Shown here: positions 28,590 through 38,964 of the stretch, piece after piece
Position numbering within the stretch: the stretch's first letter is position 1
Layout: every line of letters begins with the position of its first letter
Origin: Deferrivibrio essentukiensis
Lineage (GTDB): Bacteria > Chrysiogenota > Deferribacteres > Deferribacterales > Deferrivibrionaceae
Length of the DNA: 64,000 nt
Assembly: GCF_020480685.1 (NCBI RefSeq)
Contig: NZ_JAJAFU010000003.1
Coordinates: 62,001-126,000, forward strand
Direction of reading: 5' to 3'
Program-made: the position numbers and the translations under genes
The notes under the pieces: generated by a model
Databases searched by the model: none
Seen by the model: only the letters and a program-made list of their open reading frames with translations
Told to the model about the DNA's origin: nothing

Positions 28590-31217
28590 TTATATATTTT
28601 TTAAAGCAGCATGAGCAGCTGCAAGTCTTGCAACGGGCACCCTATAAGGTGAACAGCTCACATAATTAAGTCCAACCTTCTGACAGAAATATATTGACTC
28701 AGGGTCACCGCCGTGCTCACCACATATCCCTGTCTTTAAATTAGGACGTGTCTTCCTACCTTTAGTAACTCCAAGCTCAACAAGCTGACCTACACCAGAA
28801 ACATCTATAGAAACAAACGGATCTTCCTTATAAATTCCTTTGTCTACATATTCAGGTAAGAATTTGCCTGAGTCATCCCTACTAAGTCCAAGGGTTGTTT
28901 GAGTAAGGTCGTTTGTACCGAATGAGAAAAATTCAGCATATTCAGCTATCTCATCCGCAGTTAAAGCTGCTCTTGGCAATTCTATCATAGTTCCCACAAG
29001 GTACTCAATTTTGTCATTATATGAATTCATTACCTCTTCGGCAACTCTATTTACCATCTCTTTTAATATTGAAAGCTCTTTAAAATGTCCCACAAGTGGA
29101 ATCATTATTTCAGGTAATACTTTTACCCCTTCCTTTTTAACTTTACAAGCAGCTTCCATTATAGCGTATACTTGCATCTCGTAAATTTCAGGGAAAGTAA
29201 TTCCAAGTCTACACCCTCTATGACCAAGCATAGGGTTAAACTCTTTAAGCTCCTCAGCCTTTTTCTGTAACCTATCAAAAGGGATACCGGATGCATCTGC
29301 AACCTTCTGAATATCTTCATCAGTATGAGGGATAAATTCATGAAGTGGCGGGTCAAGCAACCTGATTGTTACAGGCAAGCCGTCCATTGCCTTGAATATA
29401 CCTATAAAGTCTTCTTTTTGGTAAGGCTTAACCTTTTCAAGTGCTCTTCTTCTTCCTTCTTCGTTCTCAGCCAAAATCATCTCACGCACTGCATCAATCC
29501 TATCCCCATCAAAGAACATATGCTCAGTTCTACAAAGTCCAATCCCTTCTGCACCAAAATCTCTGGCAATTTTTGAATCGTGCGGAGTATCAGCATTTGT
29601 CCTTACACCAAGAGTTCTAAACTCGTCAGCCCACTTTAAAATTTCTGCAAATTCTCCGGATAACTCAGGCTCTATAAGTGTAACTTTTCCAAGAATAACT
29701 TCACCTGTGCTACCATTTATAGTTATGAAATCACCCTCTTTAACTACATTGTCTCCAACGGTAAACACTTTTTTGGCTTCATCTATTTTCAAAGCACCAC
29801 AACCGGCAACACAACATTTACCCATACCTCTTGCAACAACTGCAGCATGACTTGTCATACCTCCGGTAGCAGTTAATATCCCCTCAGATGCATGCATACC
29901 ACCGATATCTTCAGGAGAAGTTTCATTCCTCACCAAAATTACCTTTTCCCCTGCAGCAGCCATTTTTTCAGCATCTTCAGCAGAAAATACTACTTTACCA
30001 ACAGCGGCACCCGGAGAAGCAGGAAGCCCTTTTGCTATAGTAGCGTACTTTTCTTTCGGGTCAATCATTGGGTGTAAAAGCTGATCTACCTGCTCAGGCA
30101 ATACCCTAAGCACTGCAGTCTTTTTATCAATAAGCCCCTCTTTAAACATATCATAAGCAATCTTAACAGCTGCCTTTGCAGTCCTTTTACCACTTCGAGT
30201 TTGAAGCATATAAAGCTTCTTACGCTCAACTGTAAACTCAATATCCTGCATATCTTTATAGTGAGTTTCAAGCTTCTTATAAACATCTTCAAGCTGGGCA
30301 AAAACCTCAGGCATTTCATCTTTTAGTCTTGCAATCGGCTCAGGAGTTCTTATACCTGCAACAACATCTTCCCCTTGAGCATTTATCAAAAACTCACCGA
30401 AAAATTCTTTTTCCCCTGTAGAAGGATTTCTTGTAAACGCAACACCGGTACCGCAATCATCCCCCATATTGCCAAATACCATTGCCACAATATTTACCGC
30501 TGTCCCCCAATCGTCAGGAATCTTGTTTAACTTTCTGTAAGTTTTTGCTCTTTGATTATCCCAAGAATTAAAAACAGCATTTATTGCAAATTCCAACTGT
30601 TTTGTTGTATCCTGAGGAAATGGCTTCCCTGTTTCGTCTTCAACTATCTTTTTATATTCTGCTACAAGCTGCTTTAAATCTTCTGCATTAAGCTCTGTAT
30701 CACTCTCAACGTTCCTATCTTGCTTCATTTTTCTTAAGACTTTTTCAAATTTGTGATGATCTACCCCTAAAACAACATCGCCAAACATTTGAATAAATCT
30801 TCTGTATGAATCATAAGCAAACCTTTCATTTCCAGAAGCCTTGGCAAGACCTTTTACCGTCTCATCATTAAGACCAAGATTAAGAACTGTGTCCATCATA
30901 CCCGGCATAGAAACTCTCGCACCACTTCTTACTGAAACAAGCAAAGGATTTTCTGTGCTTCCGAAGTTTTTACCTACAGCTTCCTCAAGCTTTTTCATTG
31001 CCTCAAGAGTTTGTTCCCACATCCCTTCAGGATATCCGTGTTTTTTTTGATATTCGATACAAGCTTCGGTGGTAATTGTAAATCCCGGCGGAACAGGAAT
31101 ACCAAGATTGGTCATTTCAGCAAGACCTGCACCTTTCCCCCCCAATAGATTTTTGTCCTTACCATCACCTTCTGCTTTACCGTTACCAAAAAAGTAGACA
31201 AACTTTTTAGCTGACAT
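28590..31217 (-). CDS. ppdK: Pyruvate, phosphate dikinase
   Basis: A full-length 875-residue enzyme. The N-terminal ATP-grasp domain includes [23 protein letters not shown] near residue 24. The swivelling phosphohistidine domain has [17 protein letters not shown] near residue 450. The C-terminal PEP/pyruvate barrel carries [10 protein letters not shown] with the catalytic Cys near residue 832. It interconverts pyruvate, ATP and phosphate with PEP, AMP and pyrophosphate. In a host with ferredoxin-linked 2-oxoacid oxidoreductases it can feed gluconeogenesis from pyruvate. It lies 24 bp after glyS and probably shares its transcript. A strong terminator follows. Confidence 0.96.
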   Translation of the reverse strand: MSAKKFVYFFGNGKAEGDGKDKNLLGGKGAGLAEMTNLGIPVPPGFTITTEACIEYQKKHGYPEGMWEQTLEAMKKLEEAVGKNFGSTENPLLVSVRSGARVSMPGMMDTVLNLGLNDETVKGLAKASGNERFAYDSYRRFIQMFGDVVLGVDHHKFEKVLRKMKQDRNVESDTELNAEDLKQLVAEYKKIVEDETGKPFPQDTTKQLEFAINAVFNSWDNQRAKTYRKLNKIPDDWGTAVNIVAMVFGNMGDDCGTGVAFTRNPSTGEKEFFGEFLINAQGEDVVAGIRTPEPIARLKDEMPEVFAQLEDVYKKLETHYKDMQDIEFTVERKKLYMLQTRSGKRTAKAAVKIAYDMFKEGLIDKKTAVLRVLPEQVDQLLHPMIDPKEKYATIAKGLPASPGAAVGKVVFSAEDAEKMAAAGEKVILVRNETSPEDIGGMHASEGILTATGGMTSHAAVVARGMGKCCVAGCGALKIDEAKKVFTVGDNVVKEGDFITINGSTGEVILGKVTLIEPELSGEFAEILKWADEFRTLGVRTNADTPHDSKIARDFGAEGIGLCRTEHMFFDGDRIDAVREMILAENEEGRRRALEKVKPYQKEDFIGIFKAMDGLPVTIRLLDPPLHEFIPHTDEDIQKVADASGIPFDRLQKKAEELKEFNPMLGHRGCRLGITFPEIYEMQVYAIMEAACKVKKEGVKVLPEIMIPLVGHFKELSILKEMVNRVAEEVMNSYNDKIEYLVGTMIELPRAALTADEIAEYAEFFSFGTNDLTQTTLGLSRDDSGKFLPEYVDKGIYKEDPFVSIDVSGVGQLVELGVTKGRKTRPNLKTGICGEHGGDPESIYFCQKVGLNYVSCSPYRVPVARLAAAHAALKNI

Positions 31218-31241
31218 CAGCTACCCCCTGTTTAATTTATT

Positions 31242-33302
31242 TCAGTTTATTTTTTCAAACTTTAATAATTTGTCAAAAGTCACCTTTAATGATGCCAAAA
31301 GTCCAAGCCTGTTATTCTTTATGTTTTCATCTTTATCCATAACCATAACATTATCAAAAAACTCATCTATAGCACTTCTCATATTTAAAAGCTCATTCAT
31401 AGCTGTTCCAAAATCTTCATTCTCTATCATTATTTCAATCTGCTTTTTGGTTGAAGTCAAAAGCTCTGCCAATCTTTTTTCATAACTTGTCGTAAATAAG
31501 CTCTCTTTATAATCTATATTACTGTAATCCGCTTTTTTAAGGATATTTGCGATTCGTTTGTAACTTGCCGCAACAGTCATAAAGTCCTCGGAATTCCGCT
31601 TAGGACTAATCTCCTTGGCGGCCTTTTCTATTTTCAGTATGCTTGAATAATTATCTGAAACCGACTCGAAGACTTCAGGGTCGACCCCTTCACCGACAAG
31701 AATCTGCTTAAACCTCTGAATAATAAATTCGTACACCTTTAGCGTCAATTCTTCCACATTAAAATTTGCCTTTTGAGTCAACTGCTCGAGGGCAAACCTT
31801 ATCAATTCTACAATATTAATAGCAATTTTCTTTTCTCTGAGAATATTCAATATACCTATGGCACCCCTTCTCAAAGCATATGGGTCATTATTACCTGTAG
31901 GAATAAGGCCTATGGCAAAACAACCACAGATGGTGTCTATTTTATCTGCAATCGAAACCACAGAGCCTTCAAAGGTCGTAGGAAGATTATCCCCAGCAAA
32001 CCTTGGCATATAATGTTCATTTATAGCCAAAGCAACATTTTCATCTTCCCCCTGCAATCTTGCATAAATCATCCCCATATACCCTTGAAGCTCAGGAAAT
32101 TCATAAACCATTTCTGTCATCAAATCAGCTTTACAAAGTTGGCAAGCTCTCTTAACAGTATTTAATTTGGATTTATCAACATCCAAGGTAATCTTTTCGG
32201 CAATCTTAGTAAATCTTTCCACCTTTTCCCAAGAAGTACCAAGCTTTTCCTGATATACAACTTTTTTAAGTTCATTTGCTCTTTCTTCAAGAGGAACATT
32301 TTTGTCGTTTTCATAAAAGAAAATAGCATCGGTAAGTCTTGCTCTTAAAACTCTTTCATAACCATTTCTGACATTGTCGTTCACAGGTTTAGTATTGGAA
32401 ATGCCAATAAAATAATTTAGTATATTGCCGGCATCATCAAGAATATAAAAATACTTTTGGTGCACCTTCATGGAGGTAACCAATACTTCCTGAGGAAGTT
32501 TTAAAAACTCTTCGGAAAAACTACCAATCACTGCATAAGGATACTCAACAAGATTTGCTACAGTATCCAATAACTCTTCATCCACAGGGACAACGAAACC
32601 TTTTTCTTTTTCAATATTTTTAATCTGGTTCAATATTTCACTTTTTCTATCTTCAAATGTTGCAAAAACATACATTTTCTTAAGACTATCGATATAGGAA
32701 TCAAAATCAGTCACAGCAAAAGAATCTTTTGCCATAAATCTGTGACCGTAAGAAATGTTTGATGCTTTGATTCCATCTATTTCAAAAGGGAGTACTCTTC
32801 CGTCAAAAATAGACAAAAACCAATGTATAGGCCTTGCAAATCTTATATTTTTATTGCCCCAACGCATAGACTTTTTGAAAGGGACTTTTAAAACAATTTC
32901 TTCTATATGGTTTAAAATAAATTCAGAAGTCGATATCCCTTTTATACGCTTTACCCCTTGCAGATATTCCCCTTTATCGGTTGAAACTTTTGATAAGTCA
33001 GCCTCATCAATCCCTTTAGATTTTGCAAACCCCAAAGCAACTTTGGTAAGTTTTCCACTTTCATCAAATGCAATTGAAGCTGGAGGTCCAATAATAATCT
33101 CGTCCCTGTCACTTTGCTTTTCAGGGAGCCCATCAATATAAACAAAAAGTCTTCTTGGTGTACCATTAGAAATTATTTGAGTGAAATTTATATTGTTTTG
33201 TTTGAAAAGTCTTTCAAACTCTTCCTTTAAAAAAGTGTATGCAGGTTTAAGTAACCCGGCAGGAATCTCTTCAGTCCCAATTTCAAGCAGATAAAACGAC
33301 AT
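31242..33302 (-). CDS. glyS: Glycyl-tRNA synthetase beta subunit
   Basis: The 686-residue protein begins FYLLEIGTEEIPAGLL, the diagnostic GlyS start. It contains the HD-like core and a C-terminal anticodon-binding region (DEFFDNVMVMDKDENIKNNRLGLL). With GlyQ it makes the tetrameric bacterial glycyl-tRNA synthetase. glyQ usually lies directly upstream, but here the next gene is leuD, so the alpha subunit must be encoded elsewhere. It has its own promoter and a TGGAGGC site, and runs into ppdK, a known glyS neighbour in related bacteria. Confidence 0.96.
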   Translation of the reverse strand: MSFYLLEIGTEEIPAGLLKPAYTFLKEEFERLFKQNNINFTQIISNGTPRRLFVYIDGLPEKQSDRDEIIIGPPASIAFDESGKLTKVALGFAKSKGIDEADLSKVSTDKGEYLQGVKRIKGISTSEFILNHIEEIVLKVPFKKSMRWGNKNIRFARPIHWFLSIFDGRVLPFEIDGIKASNISYGHRFMAKDSFAVTDFDSYIDSLKKMYVFATFEDRKSEILNQIKNIEKEKGFVVPVDEELLDTVANLVEYPYAVIGSFSEEFLKLPQEVLVTSMKVHQKYFYILDDAGNILNYFIGISNTKPVNDNVRNGYERVLRARLTDAIFFYENDKNVPLEERANELKKVVYQEKLGTSWEKVERFTKIAEKITLDVDKSKLNTVKRACQLCKADLMTEMVYEFPELQGYMGMIYARLQGEDENVALAINEHYMPRFAGDNLPTTFEGSVVSIADKIDTICGCFAIGLIPTGNNDPYALRRGAIGILNILREKKIAINIVELIRFALEQLTQKANFNVEELTLKVYEFIIQRFKQILVGEGVDPEVFESVSDNYSSILKIEKAAKEISPKRNSEDFMTVAASYKRIANILKKADYSNIDYKESLFTTSYEKRLAELLTSTKKQIEIMIENEDFGTAMNELLNMRSAIDEFFDNVMVMDKDENIKNNRLGLLASLKVTFDKLLKFEKIN

Positions 33303-33374
33303 AATGCCTCCATATTCTGTTAAAAGGATTAAAAAAACAAACTGTATGCTTTTTAACCCACAATTTGCTGAAAA

Positions 33375-33403
33375 CTTATAACCTCAAGAGAGCATATTTT
33401 CAA
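33375..33403 (-). promoter_or_regulatory. glyS-ppdK promoter
   Basis: On the minus strand TTGAAA (33398-33403), 17 bp, TATAAG (33375-33380), giving a leader of about 65 nt ending in a GGAGG site before glyS. Confidence 0.65.
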
Positions 33404-33460
33404 GGGAAAGTTTACTTTGGCATCTGTCTATTAATCTTTTTTTAGTCATTTTAAAAAGTG

Positions 33461-33490
33461 CTTCGGCAACCATTGTCACAATTGCCGAAG
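33461..33490 (-). terminator. Intrinsic terminator of leuCD
   Basis: CTTCGGCAA and TTGCCGAAG form a 9-bp stem with a 12-nt loop, 7 bp past the leuD stop. In minus-strand sense it is followed by CACTTTTTAAAA. Confidence 0.78.
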
Positions 33491-33497
33491 TATACTT

Positions 33498-34100
33498 TTA
33501 TGCAAAACTATATGGCAGATTTTTCTCAACTTCCTTGACTTTATCCATATTTTTCAAAAGCACTCCGAGGCTGTCATATTCCCCATCCAAAAAAGATTTT
33601 TTTGTGGAAGGTTTTATTCCACAATTGTATACCTTTTCTCCGGCTCTAATCACTTCCCTTTCAATATCAATCTCAATTTGAATATTCGGGTTTGCATCTA
33701 CGGTTTTTGCCAATTCTTCAATTTCAGTTTTTGGTAAAGTAACGCAGACAAGCCCTAAAGTTGTGGAATTACCATAAAAAATTTCAGCGAAACTTTCAGC
33801 TATAATTGCATTAAATCCTGCCCTTTTAATGGACTGCGGAGCGTGCTCCCTTGAAGAGCCACAACCAAAATTATTACCGGCTATTATTATGGATGCATCT
33901 TTAAACCTGTTGTCATTTAGCGGATGTTTTTTGGGTTTACCCTCACTGTCAAATCTTTCATCATAAAATGCAAATTCTCCAATACCGTCAAAAGTCACAC
34001 ATTTCAGATACCTTGCAGGTATTATTCTATCAGTATCAATATCATCACCTAAAATTGGAACAGCTTTTCCTATCACTCTATTTATAGGTTTAATAGACAT
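33498..34100 (-). CDS. leuD: 3-isopropylmalate dehydratase small subunit
   Basis: A 200-residue aconitase-type swivel domain with GDDIDTDRIIPARYLK near residue 18, the GNNFGCGSSREHAPQSIK substrate loop near residue 75, and FAEIFYGNSTTLGLV. With LeuC it isomerises 2- and 3-isopropylmalate in leucine synthesis. It follows leuC by 10 bp with a GGGGGA site and closes the two-gene unit with its own terminator. leuA and leuB are not nearby. The length is typical of the roughly 200-residue bacterial form. Confidence 0.94.
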   Translation of the reverse strand: MSIKPINRVIGKAVPILGDDIDTDRIIPARYLKCVTFDGIGEFAFYDERFDSEGKPKKHPLNDNRFKDASIIIAGNNFGCGSSREHAPQSIKRAGFNAIIAESFAEIFYGNSTTLGLVCVTLPKTEIEELAKTVDANPNIQIEIDIEREVIRAGEKVYNCGIKPSTKKSFLDGEYDSLGVLLKNMDKVKEVEKNLPYSFA

Positions 34101-34110
34101 ATTTTCCCCC

Positions 34111-35502
34111 TTAATTTAACTCAAAGACTTCTCTTGCATCACTGATTTCACCCGTAACCGCTGCTGCAGCAGCCATTGCAGGACTCATCAAAATTGTTCT
34201 TCCCGAAGATGAGCCTTGTCTTCCTTTAAAATTCCTATTGGAAGTAGAAGCACAGATTTGGTCCCCAATAAGCTTGTCAGGGTTCATTGCAAGACACATG
34301 GAGCAGCCCGGATTTCTCCATTCAAAACCAGCTTCAATAAATATTTTATCAAGCCCTTCCGCCTCAGCTTTTGCCTTAACAGTAGTTGACCCCGGAACGG
34401 CAAGAGCTTTCACATGACTTGCTACTTTCTTACCCTTTAAATACTTTGCGGCTTCTCTTAAATCTTCAATACGCCCATTCGTACAACTCCCTATAAAAAC
34501 CACATCTATCTTAGTCCCTTTAATAGGGGCACCCGGCTTAAGCTTCATATACTCGTAAGCTTCTTTAAATGACGGATTGTCATCTATTGGAAGCTTTTCA
34601 GATATTCCAACCCCCTGCTCAGGGTTTATTCCCCAAGTGACCATTGGTTCTATATCTTCCGCATTAAATACCACCACATCATCGTACTCTGCATCTTTAT
34701 CAGATTTTATACTCTCCCAGTAAGAAAGCATTTTATCCCAATTTTCACCTTTTGGTGCATATTTTTTACCTTTTAAATATTCAAATGTTTTTTCATCAGG
34801 ATTGACGTAACCTACCCTTGCTCCACCTTCGATCGCCATATTACAAACAGTCATTCTTCCTTCCATTGAAAGGTTTTCTATTGTACTCCCGGCAAATTCA
34901 TAAGCATACCCGATTCCGCCATTTACCCCTAAATGCCTAATTAAATACAAAATTATATCTTTTGCATACACACCCGGCTTAAGCTTACCGTTCACCTCAA
35001 CTCTTCTCACTTTTAAATCATTAAGAGCCATTGTCTGCGTAGCCAAAACGTCCCTTACCTGACTTGTGCCTATACCAAAAGCTATTGCCCCGAAAGCACC
35101 ATGAGTGGCAGTATGGGAATCCCCACAGGCAACAGTAATACCTGGTTGCGTAAGCCCCAATTCAGGGCCGACAATATGCACAACCCCTTGATACCCTGAT
35201 TCAGGACCAAAAAAAGTAATCCCATTCTCTTTGGTATTTTTTTCAAGTGCCTGCATCATCTCTTCAGCCATAGAATCAGCAAAAGGTCTTGTTATATTAT
35301 CCGTAGGAATGATATGGTCACACGTTGCAAAAGTCCTGTTAGGATATGCAACTTTTAACCCTAACTCCTTAATCATAGCAAAGGCTTGAGGACTTGTAAC
35401 CTCATGTATAAGGTGTAAGCCTATAAATAGTTGCGTCCTTCCACCTGGCAGGTCGGCAACTTTATGAATATCCCACACCTTTTGAAAAAGATTTTTGCCC
35501 AT
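34111..35502 (-). CDS. leuC: 3-isopropylmalate dehydratase large subunit
   Basis: A 463-residue aconitase-family catalytic subunit of the long bacterial LeuC type. It starts with [11 protein letters not shown], and carries [12 protein letters not shown] near residue 30, the [21 protein letters not shown] block near residue 125, and cluster-ligand segments [14 protein letters not shown] and [13 protein letters not shown]. It needs LeuD for activity and is the second aconitase-like enzyme in the window besides AcnB. Upstream there is a TATACT box in an AT-rich stretch but no clear -35, so the promoter is unassigned. Confidence 0.95.
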   Translation of the reverse strand: MGKNLFQKVWDIHKVADLPGGRTQLFIGLHLIHEVTSPQAFAMIKELGLKVAYPNRTFATCDHIIPTDNITRPFADSMAEEMMQALEKNTKENGITFFGPESGYQGVVHIVGPELGLTQPGITVACGDSHTATHGAFGAIAFGIGTSQVRDVLATQTMALNDLKVRRVEVNGKLKPGVYAKDIILYLIRHLGVNGGIGYAYEFAGSTIENLSMEGRMTVCNMAIEGGARVGYVNPDEKTFEYLKGKKYAPKGENWDKMLSYWESIKSDKDAEYDDVVVFNAEDIEPMVTWGINPEQGVGISEKLPIDDNPSFKEAYEYMKLKPGAPIKGTKIDVVFIGSCTNGRIEDLREAAKYLKGKKVASHVKALAVPGSTTVKAKAEAEGLDKIFIEAGFEWRNPGCSMCLAMNPDKLIGDQICASTSNRNFKGRQGSSSGRTILMSPAMAAAAAVTGEISDAREVFELN

Positions 35503-35632
35503 AAAAAACTCCTTGTTTTAGTATTAATATAAAAACATAGTATAAAAATCCTAAAATTTAAAGAGTAAAGTTTAATTTGATTAAATTTTTTTAAGTATTA
35601 CAATAATCGGAAGGAACAAAAAACAAAAATTT

Positions 35633-35655
35633 AGCCCACTTTAGAAGAGTGGGCT
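35633..35655 (-). terminator. Intrinsic terminator after proX
   Basis: AGCCCACT-TTAGAAG-AGTGGGCT lies 7 bp past the proX stop. In minus-strand sense the stem is followed by AAATTTTTG and a further T tract. Confidence 0.85.
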
Positions 35656-35662
35656 GTAAATA

Positions 35663-36685
35663 CTATTTTGCAGCTTTTCTTGCTTCTTCAAGCCATGAAT
35701 TCCATTTCTCTTTATTTTTTTCTATCCACTGGTCAACATGTCTCTGAATATCTTGTTCTGATTTTTCACCTTCATACATTTTGGTATTTTGTTCGTTAAT
35801 ATCTTCTAAAGGTAGGGAAAATACACTAAAAAATGCTTTGATCGGTGGATTTTTTTCCATAAACTTATGGTTGGCTACTATATTTATATCGCTTACCACA
35901 AAGCCAGCTTTCAATGGATCAGTTACAGCACCCTTAACTCCACTTACTGTCATCCTATCTTCAGCACCTTTCTGAGAAGATCTCGGTATAATTTTAGGTA
36001 CATTTATCCACATCACATCTTCGCCCGGCTTTAGCTTAAAAATAGTCCAATTTGGGGCCCAAGTATAAAAGAAAATCGGTTCACCTTTCTGATGTCTTGC
36101 CATAGCTTCTGCCATACTTGCTGCGTATGATGCTTTTATAAGATTAATATCATTTGCCAAATCGTAAACTTTCATATGATGGTCTATAACCAAAGCACAA
36201 CCCCAACCAGGAGGGCATGCTACCAAGTCAGCTTTACCATCCCCATTTGCATCAAACGCTTTTTTAACTTCAGGCCTCTTAAAGTCATCAAGAGATTTGA
36301 TATTAAACTTATCAACAGCACTTTTTGATACCAAATAACCTTGAAGTCCGCCTGCCTTTACAACGGTCCCATATATTCCGGCCTTCTTTTTAAAGTTCTT
36401 AGGTGTTTGCCCCCAGTGATTTGGAAACCAACCATTTGCCCAATAGTCTACATCCCCAAGTGCAACCGACTTATAAAAAAGTGCGTTCTGAAGCTCTTTA
36501 GGCTTTTTGACGTTGTACCCCAAGGTTTCAAGGGCTCTTCTGATAAGAGCTTCCTGAAAATATCCGGTATCCCATGTTGCCCTTGCAGGCCTCACTGTAA
36601 TACCTTTTCCCGGCAACTCTTGATAACTAAAAGCCGGGAATGCCAAAATAATTATTAGCAAACTTGTTAAAAAAAATCTCTTCAT
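35663..36685 (-). CDS. proX: Glycine betaine/proline ABC transporter substrate-binding protein (ProX type)
   Basis: A 340-residue periplasmic protein with a cleavable signal peptide (MKRFFLTSLLIIILAFPAFSY). The mature part follows ProX closely: LPGKGITVRPARATWDTGYF at the start, YWANGWFPNHWG with binding-site tryptophans, the disulfide-like ACPPGWGCALVIDH block, and FFYTWAPNW. The quaternary-amine cage is made of Trp residues, and several are in the right places. It is the last gene of proV-proW-proX and supplies the osmoprotectant-binding component. Confidence 0.92.
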   Translation of the reverse strand: MKRFFLTSLLIIILAFPAFSYQELPGKGITVRPARATWDTGYFQEALIRRALETLGYNVKKPKELQNALFYKSVALGDVDYWANGWFPNHWGQTPKNFKKKAGIYGTVVKAGGLQGYLVSKSAVDKFNIKSLDDFKRPEVKKAFDANGDGKADLVACPPGWGCALVIDHHMKVYDLANDINLIKASYAASMAEAMARHQKGEPIFFYTWAPNWTIFKLKPGEDVMWINVPKIIPRSSQKGAEDRMTVSGVKGAVTDPLKAGFVVSDINIVANHKFMEKNPPIKAFFSVFSLPLEDINEQNTKMYEGEKSEQDIQRHVDQWIEKNKEKWNSWLEEARKAAK

Positions 36686-36694
36686 AACATCCTC

Positions 36695-37528
36695 CTATTT
36701 ATTTTTTCTTCCTATGTTTTGGCTAAGTCTATCTAAAACTATTGCCATTAAAACTATACTGATGCCGCCGATAAATGCTAACCCGATATCAAGATTGTTA
36801 AGCCCCTGGAAAACAGGCTCACCTAAACCGCCAGAGCCTATCAAAGCAGCAATAACTACCATTGAGAGAGCCATCATAATTGTCTGATTAAGCCCTGCCA
36901 TTATCGTAGGCCAAGCCAAAGGTATCTGAACCTTTAAAAGAAGTTGCCACTTTGTAGCTCCAAAAGCTATCCCTGCCTCTACAAGCTCTTTATCAACCTG
37001 CCTAATCCCAAGACTTGTCAATCTAACTATCGGAGGAAGTGCAAATACGATAGTAGCAATTACCCCGGAAACATTTCCTATGCTAAAAAGCATAACTACA
37101 GGGATAAGGTATACAAATGCAGGAGTTGTCTGCATTGCATCAAGCAAAGGTTTTAGGGCGTTTTCAAATCTATCGCTCTTACCTGACATAATTCCAAGAG
37201 GGACACCTACCAAGACACAAAAGAATACCGACGCTGCTATCATGGCAAGAGTAGTCATAGATTCATGCCATAACCCTAATAATCCGATAAACACAAAAGT
37301 AATCACCGAAAAGATTGCAAGTTTTTTCCCTGATAATTTGTAAGCTAAAAAGGCGAACAAAATTATAATAATAATTGGATTAACCGCATTAAATAACCAA
37401 TCAAGCCAATCAAGCGTCTTTTCTATTGGTAACTTTACTGCCTGAAAAAAATCACGATAATTATCGACAATATAATCGATACCGTCCTGAACCCATTTAT
37501 CCAAAGGAATAACTTTCTTATCAAACAT
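36695..37528 (-). CDS. proW: Glycine betaine/proline ABC transporter permease
   Basis: A 277-residue inner membrane protein with an N-terminal amphipathic stretch (residues 1-40) and about six or seven hydrophobic helices. The binding-protein-dependent permease loop EAGIAFGATKWQLLLKVQIPLAWPTIMAG near residue 178 contacts the ATPase. The proV end overlaps its start by 8 bp and proX follows 9 bp later. It is slightly shorter than the 350-residue E. coli ProW, mostly in the N-terminal extension. It conducts betaine-type osmolytes into the cell. Confidence 0.93.
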   Translation of the reverse strand: MFDKKVIPLDKWVQDGIDYIVDNYRDFFQAVKLPIEKTLDWLDWLFNAVNPIIIIILFAFLAYKLSGKKLAIFSVITFVFIGLLGLWHESMTTLAMIAASVFFCVLVGVPLGIMSGKSDRFENALKPLLDAMQTTPAFVYLIPVVMLFSIGNVSGVIATIVFALPPIVRLTSLGIRQVDKELVEAGIAFGATKWQLLLKVQIPLAWPTIMAGLNQTIMMALSMVVIAALIGSGGLGEPVFQGLNNLDIGLAFIGGISIVLMAIVLDRLSQNIGRKNK

Positions 37529-38747
37529 TTACATTCTCCATCTCAGACTTATTTTGATACAAAGATTTTATAAAAGAGTTCCTTGAGATAACCCCCTTAA
37601 ATCTCATATCATCATCAACCACAGGGATAGGCACATTGGATTTAGCCAGCAATTCCAATAAGTTTTGCATAGGCTCATTTATATTAACCGGCTCAACCTT
37701 TTCTATTAGTGCATCTACAATTGTCAGCTCTCTGTCATCATTTAGTATTTCTTTTAATTTATCTGCGGAAACAATACCAACAAACCTTCTATCCTTATCA
37801 AGAACATATCCAAAATCTCTGTCATAATTAATTAATCTCTGCAAAGCAACCCTTGGGCCATCTCCGGGATGTCTGATTACCGTAACTTGAGTATCTTTTC
37901 TCAGAAGGTCGCCGGCTGTTAAAATATTAGCCGGGTCTACACCTTTAAAAAATGCTTTAACATAGTCATCAGCAGGATTTTTTAATATTTCCTCTGCAGT
38001 CCCTATCTGGACAATTCTACCACCTTCCATTATGGCTATTCTATCACCTAATTTAATTGCCTCATCAAGGTCATGAGAAATAAACACAATTGTCCTTTTT
38101 TGTTTTGATTGCAGCTCCAAAAGCTCATCCTGCATTTCACTTCTAATTAGTGGATCAAGTGCAGAAAATGCCTCATCCATAAGCAATATTTCAGGATCAA
38201 CTGCCAAAGCTCTTGCAAGCCCTACCCTCTGACGCATTCCACCTGATAGCTCATCAGGCATACTTTTAGCGTATTGAGAGAGCCCTACCTGCTCAAGTGC
38301 AGCCATCCCTCTTTCATATCTGTTTTTCTTTTCGACTTTTGCAAGCTCCAAACCAAAACAAACATTATCAATAACATTCAAATGAGGTAAAAGCGCAAAA
38401 GACTGAAAAACCATGCTCATCTGAGTTCTTCTCAAGCTGATAAGCTCATTATATTTCATTTTAGTAATATCTTTACCATCAATTATAACTTCACCGCTGG
38501 TAGGCTCTATCAACCTATTAAGCATCCTTACAAGTGTAGATTTGCCGGAGCCGGATAAACCCATTATGACAAATATTTCACCTTCATTTATGGAAAATGA
38601 TGCATTTTGAACCCCTACATTATTACCTGTTTTTTTGAATATCTCATCTTTCGTTAACCCTTGCTTTATAAGTTTTAAAGCCTTTTCAGGGGTAGGTCCG
38701 AAAATTTTAAATAAATTATTAACAACTATTTTTTGTTTTTCGCTCAT
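37521..38747 (-). CDS. proV: Glycine betaine/proline ABC transporter ATP-binding protein with CBS domains
   Basis: A 408-residue ATPase. Walker A is GLSGSGKST near residue 69, the signature is LSGGMRQRVGLARAL near residue 175, Walker B is ILLMDEAFSALD and the switch His lies in FISHD. Two CBS motifs follow from about residue 290 (VGIVSADKL and GVISRNSFI), which in this family sense ionic strength or nucleotides. A GGAGGATGA site precedes the ATG. The preceding 217 bp hold a TTGACA on the minus strand but no box at the usual spacing, so I do not assign a promoter. Confidence 0.94.
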   Translation of the reverse strand: MSEKQKIVVNNLFKIFGPTPEKALKLIKQGLTKDEIFKKTGNNVGVQNASFSINEGEIFVIMGLSGSGKSTLVRMLNRLIEPTSGEVIIDGKDITKMKYNELISLRRTQMSMVFQSFALLPHLNVIDNVCFGLELAKVEKKNRYERGMAALEQVGLSQYAKSMPDELSGGMRQRVGLARALAVDPEILLMDEAFSALDPLIRSEMQDELLELQSKQKRTIVFISHDLDEAIKLGDRIAIMEGGRIVQIGTAEEILKNPADDYVKAFFKGVDPANILTAGDLLRKDTQVTVIRHPGDGPRVALQRLINYDRDFGYVLDKDRRFVGIVSADKLKEILNDDRELTIVDALIEKVEPVNINEPMQNLLELLAKSNVPIPVVDDDMRFKGVISRNSFIKSLYQNKSEMENVNV

Positions 38748-38964
38748 TCATCCTCCATATCGTAAAACTGTTAAAAAAGAATTACAGTGCTATTTAAGAT
38801 ATTTATTTTTTGATTAGCTTTTGGTGTTAAAAAGTACATAACATGCTAAGGCTAACATATTATACTTATTTGTCAACCCCCGCAAAAATAAAAACACTAC
38901 TATAAAAATGCTATAATCGATTAAAATATTTAAATATTCATTATTTTCTGCTATATTTTGTTGT

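Noticed and set aside
33384-33449. 21-codon open frame on the minus strand between leuD and glyS, considered as a leader peptide
   Set aside because: No SD, no run of regulatory codons (Gly or Leu), and it lies mostly upstream of the predicted glyS promoter.
38748-38964. TTGACA and TATAAT in the proV upstream region as a promoter
   Set aside because: They are only about 6 bp apart, so they cannot be a -35/-10 pair; no better pair was found.
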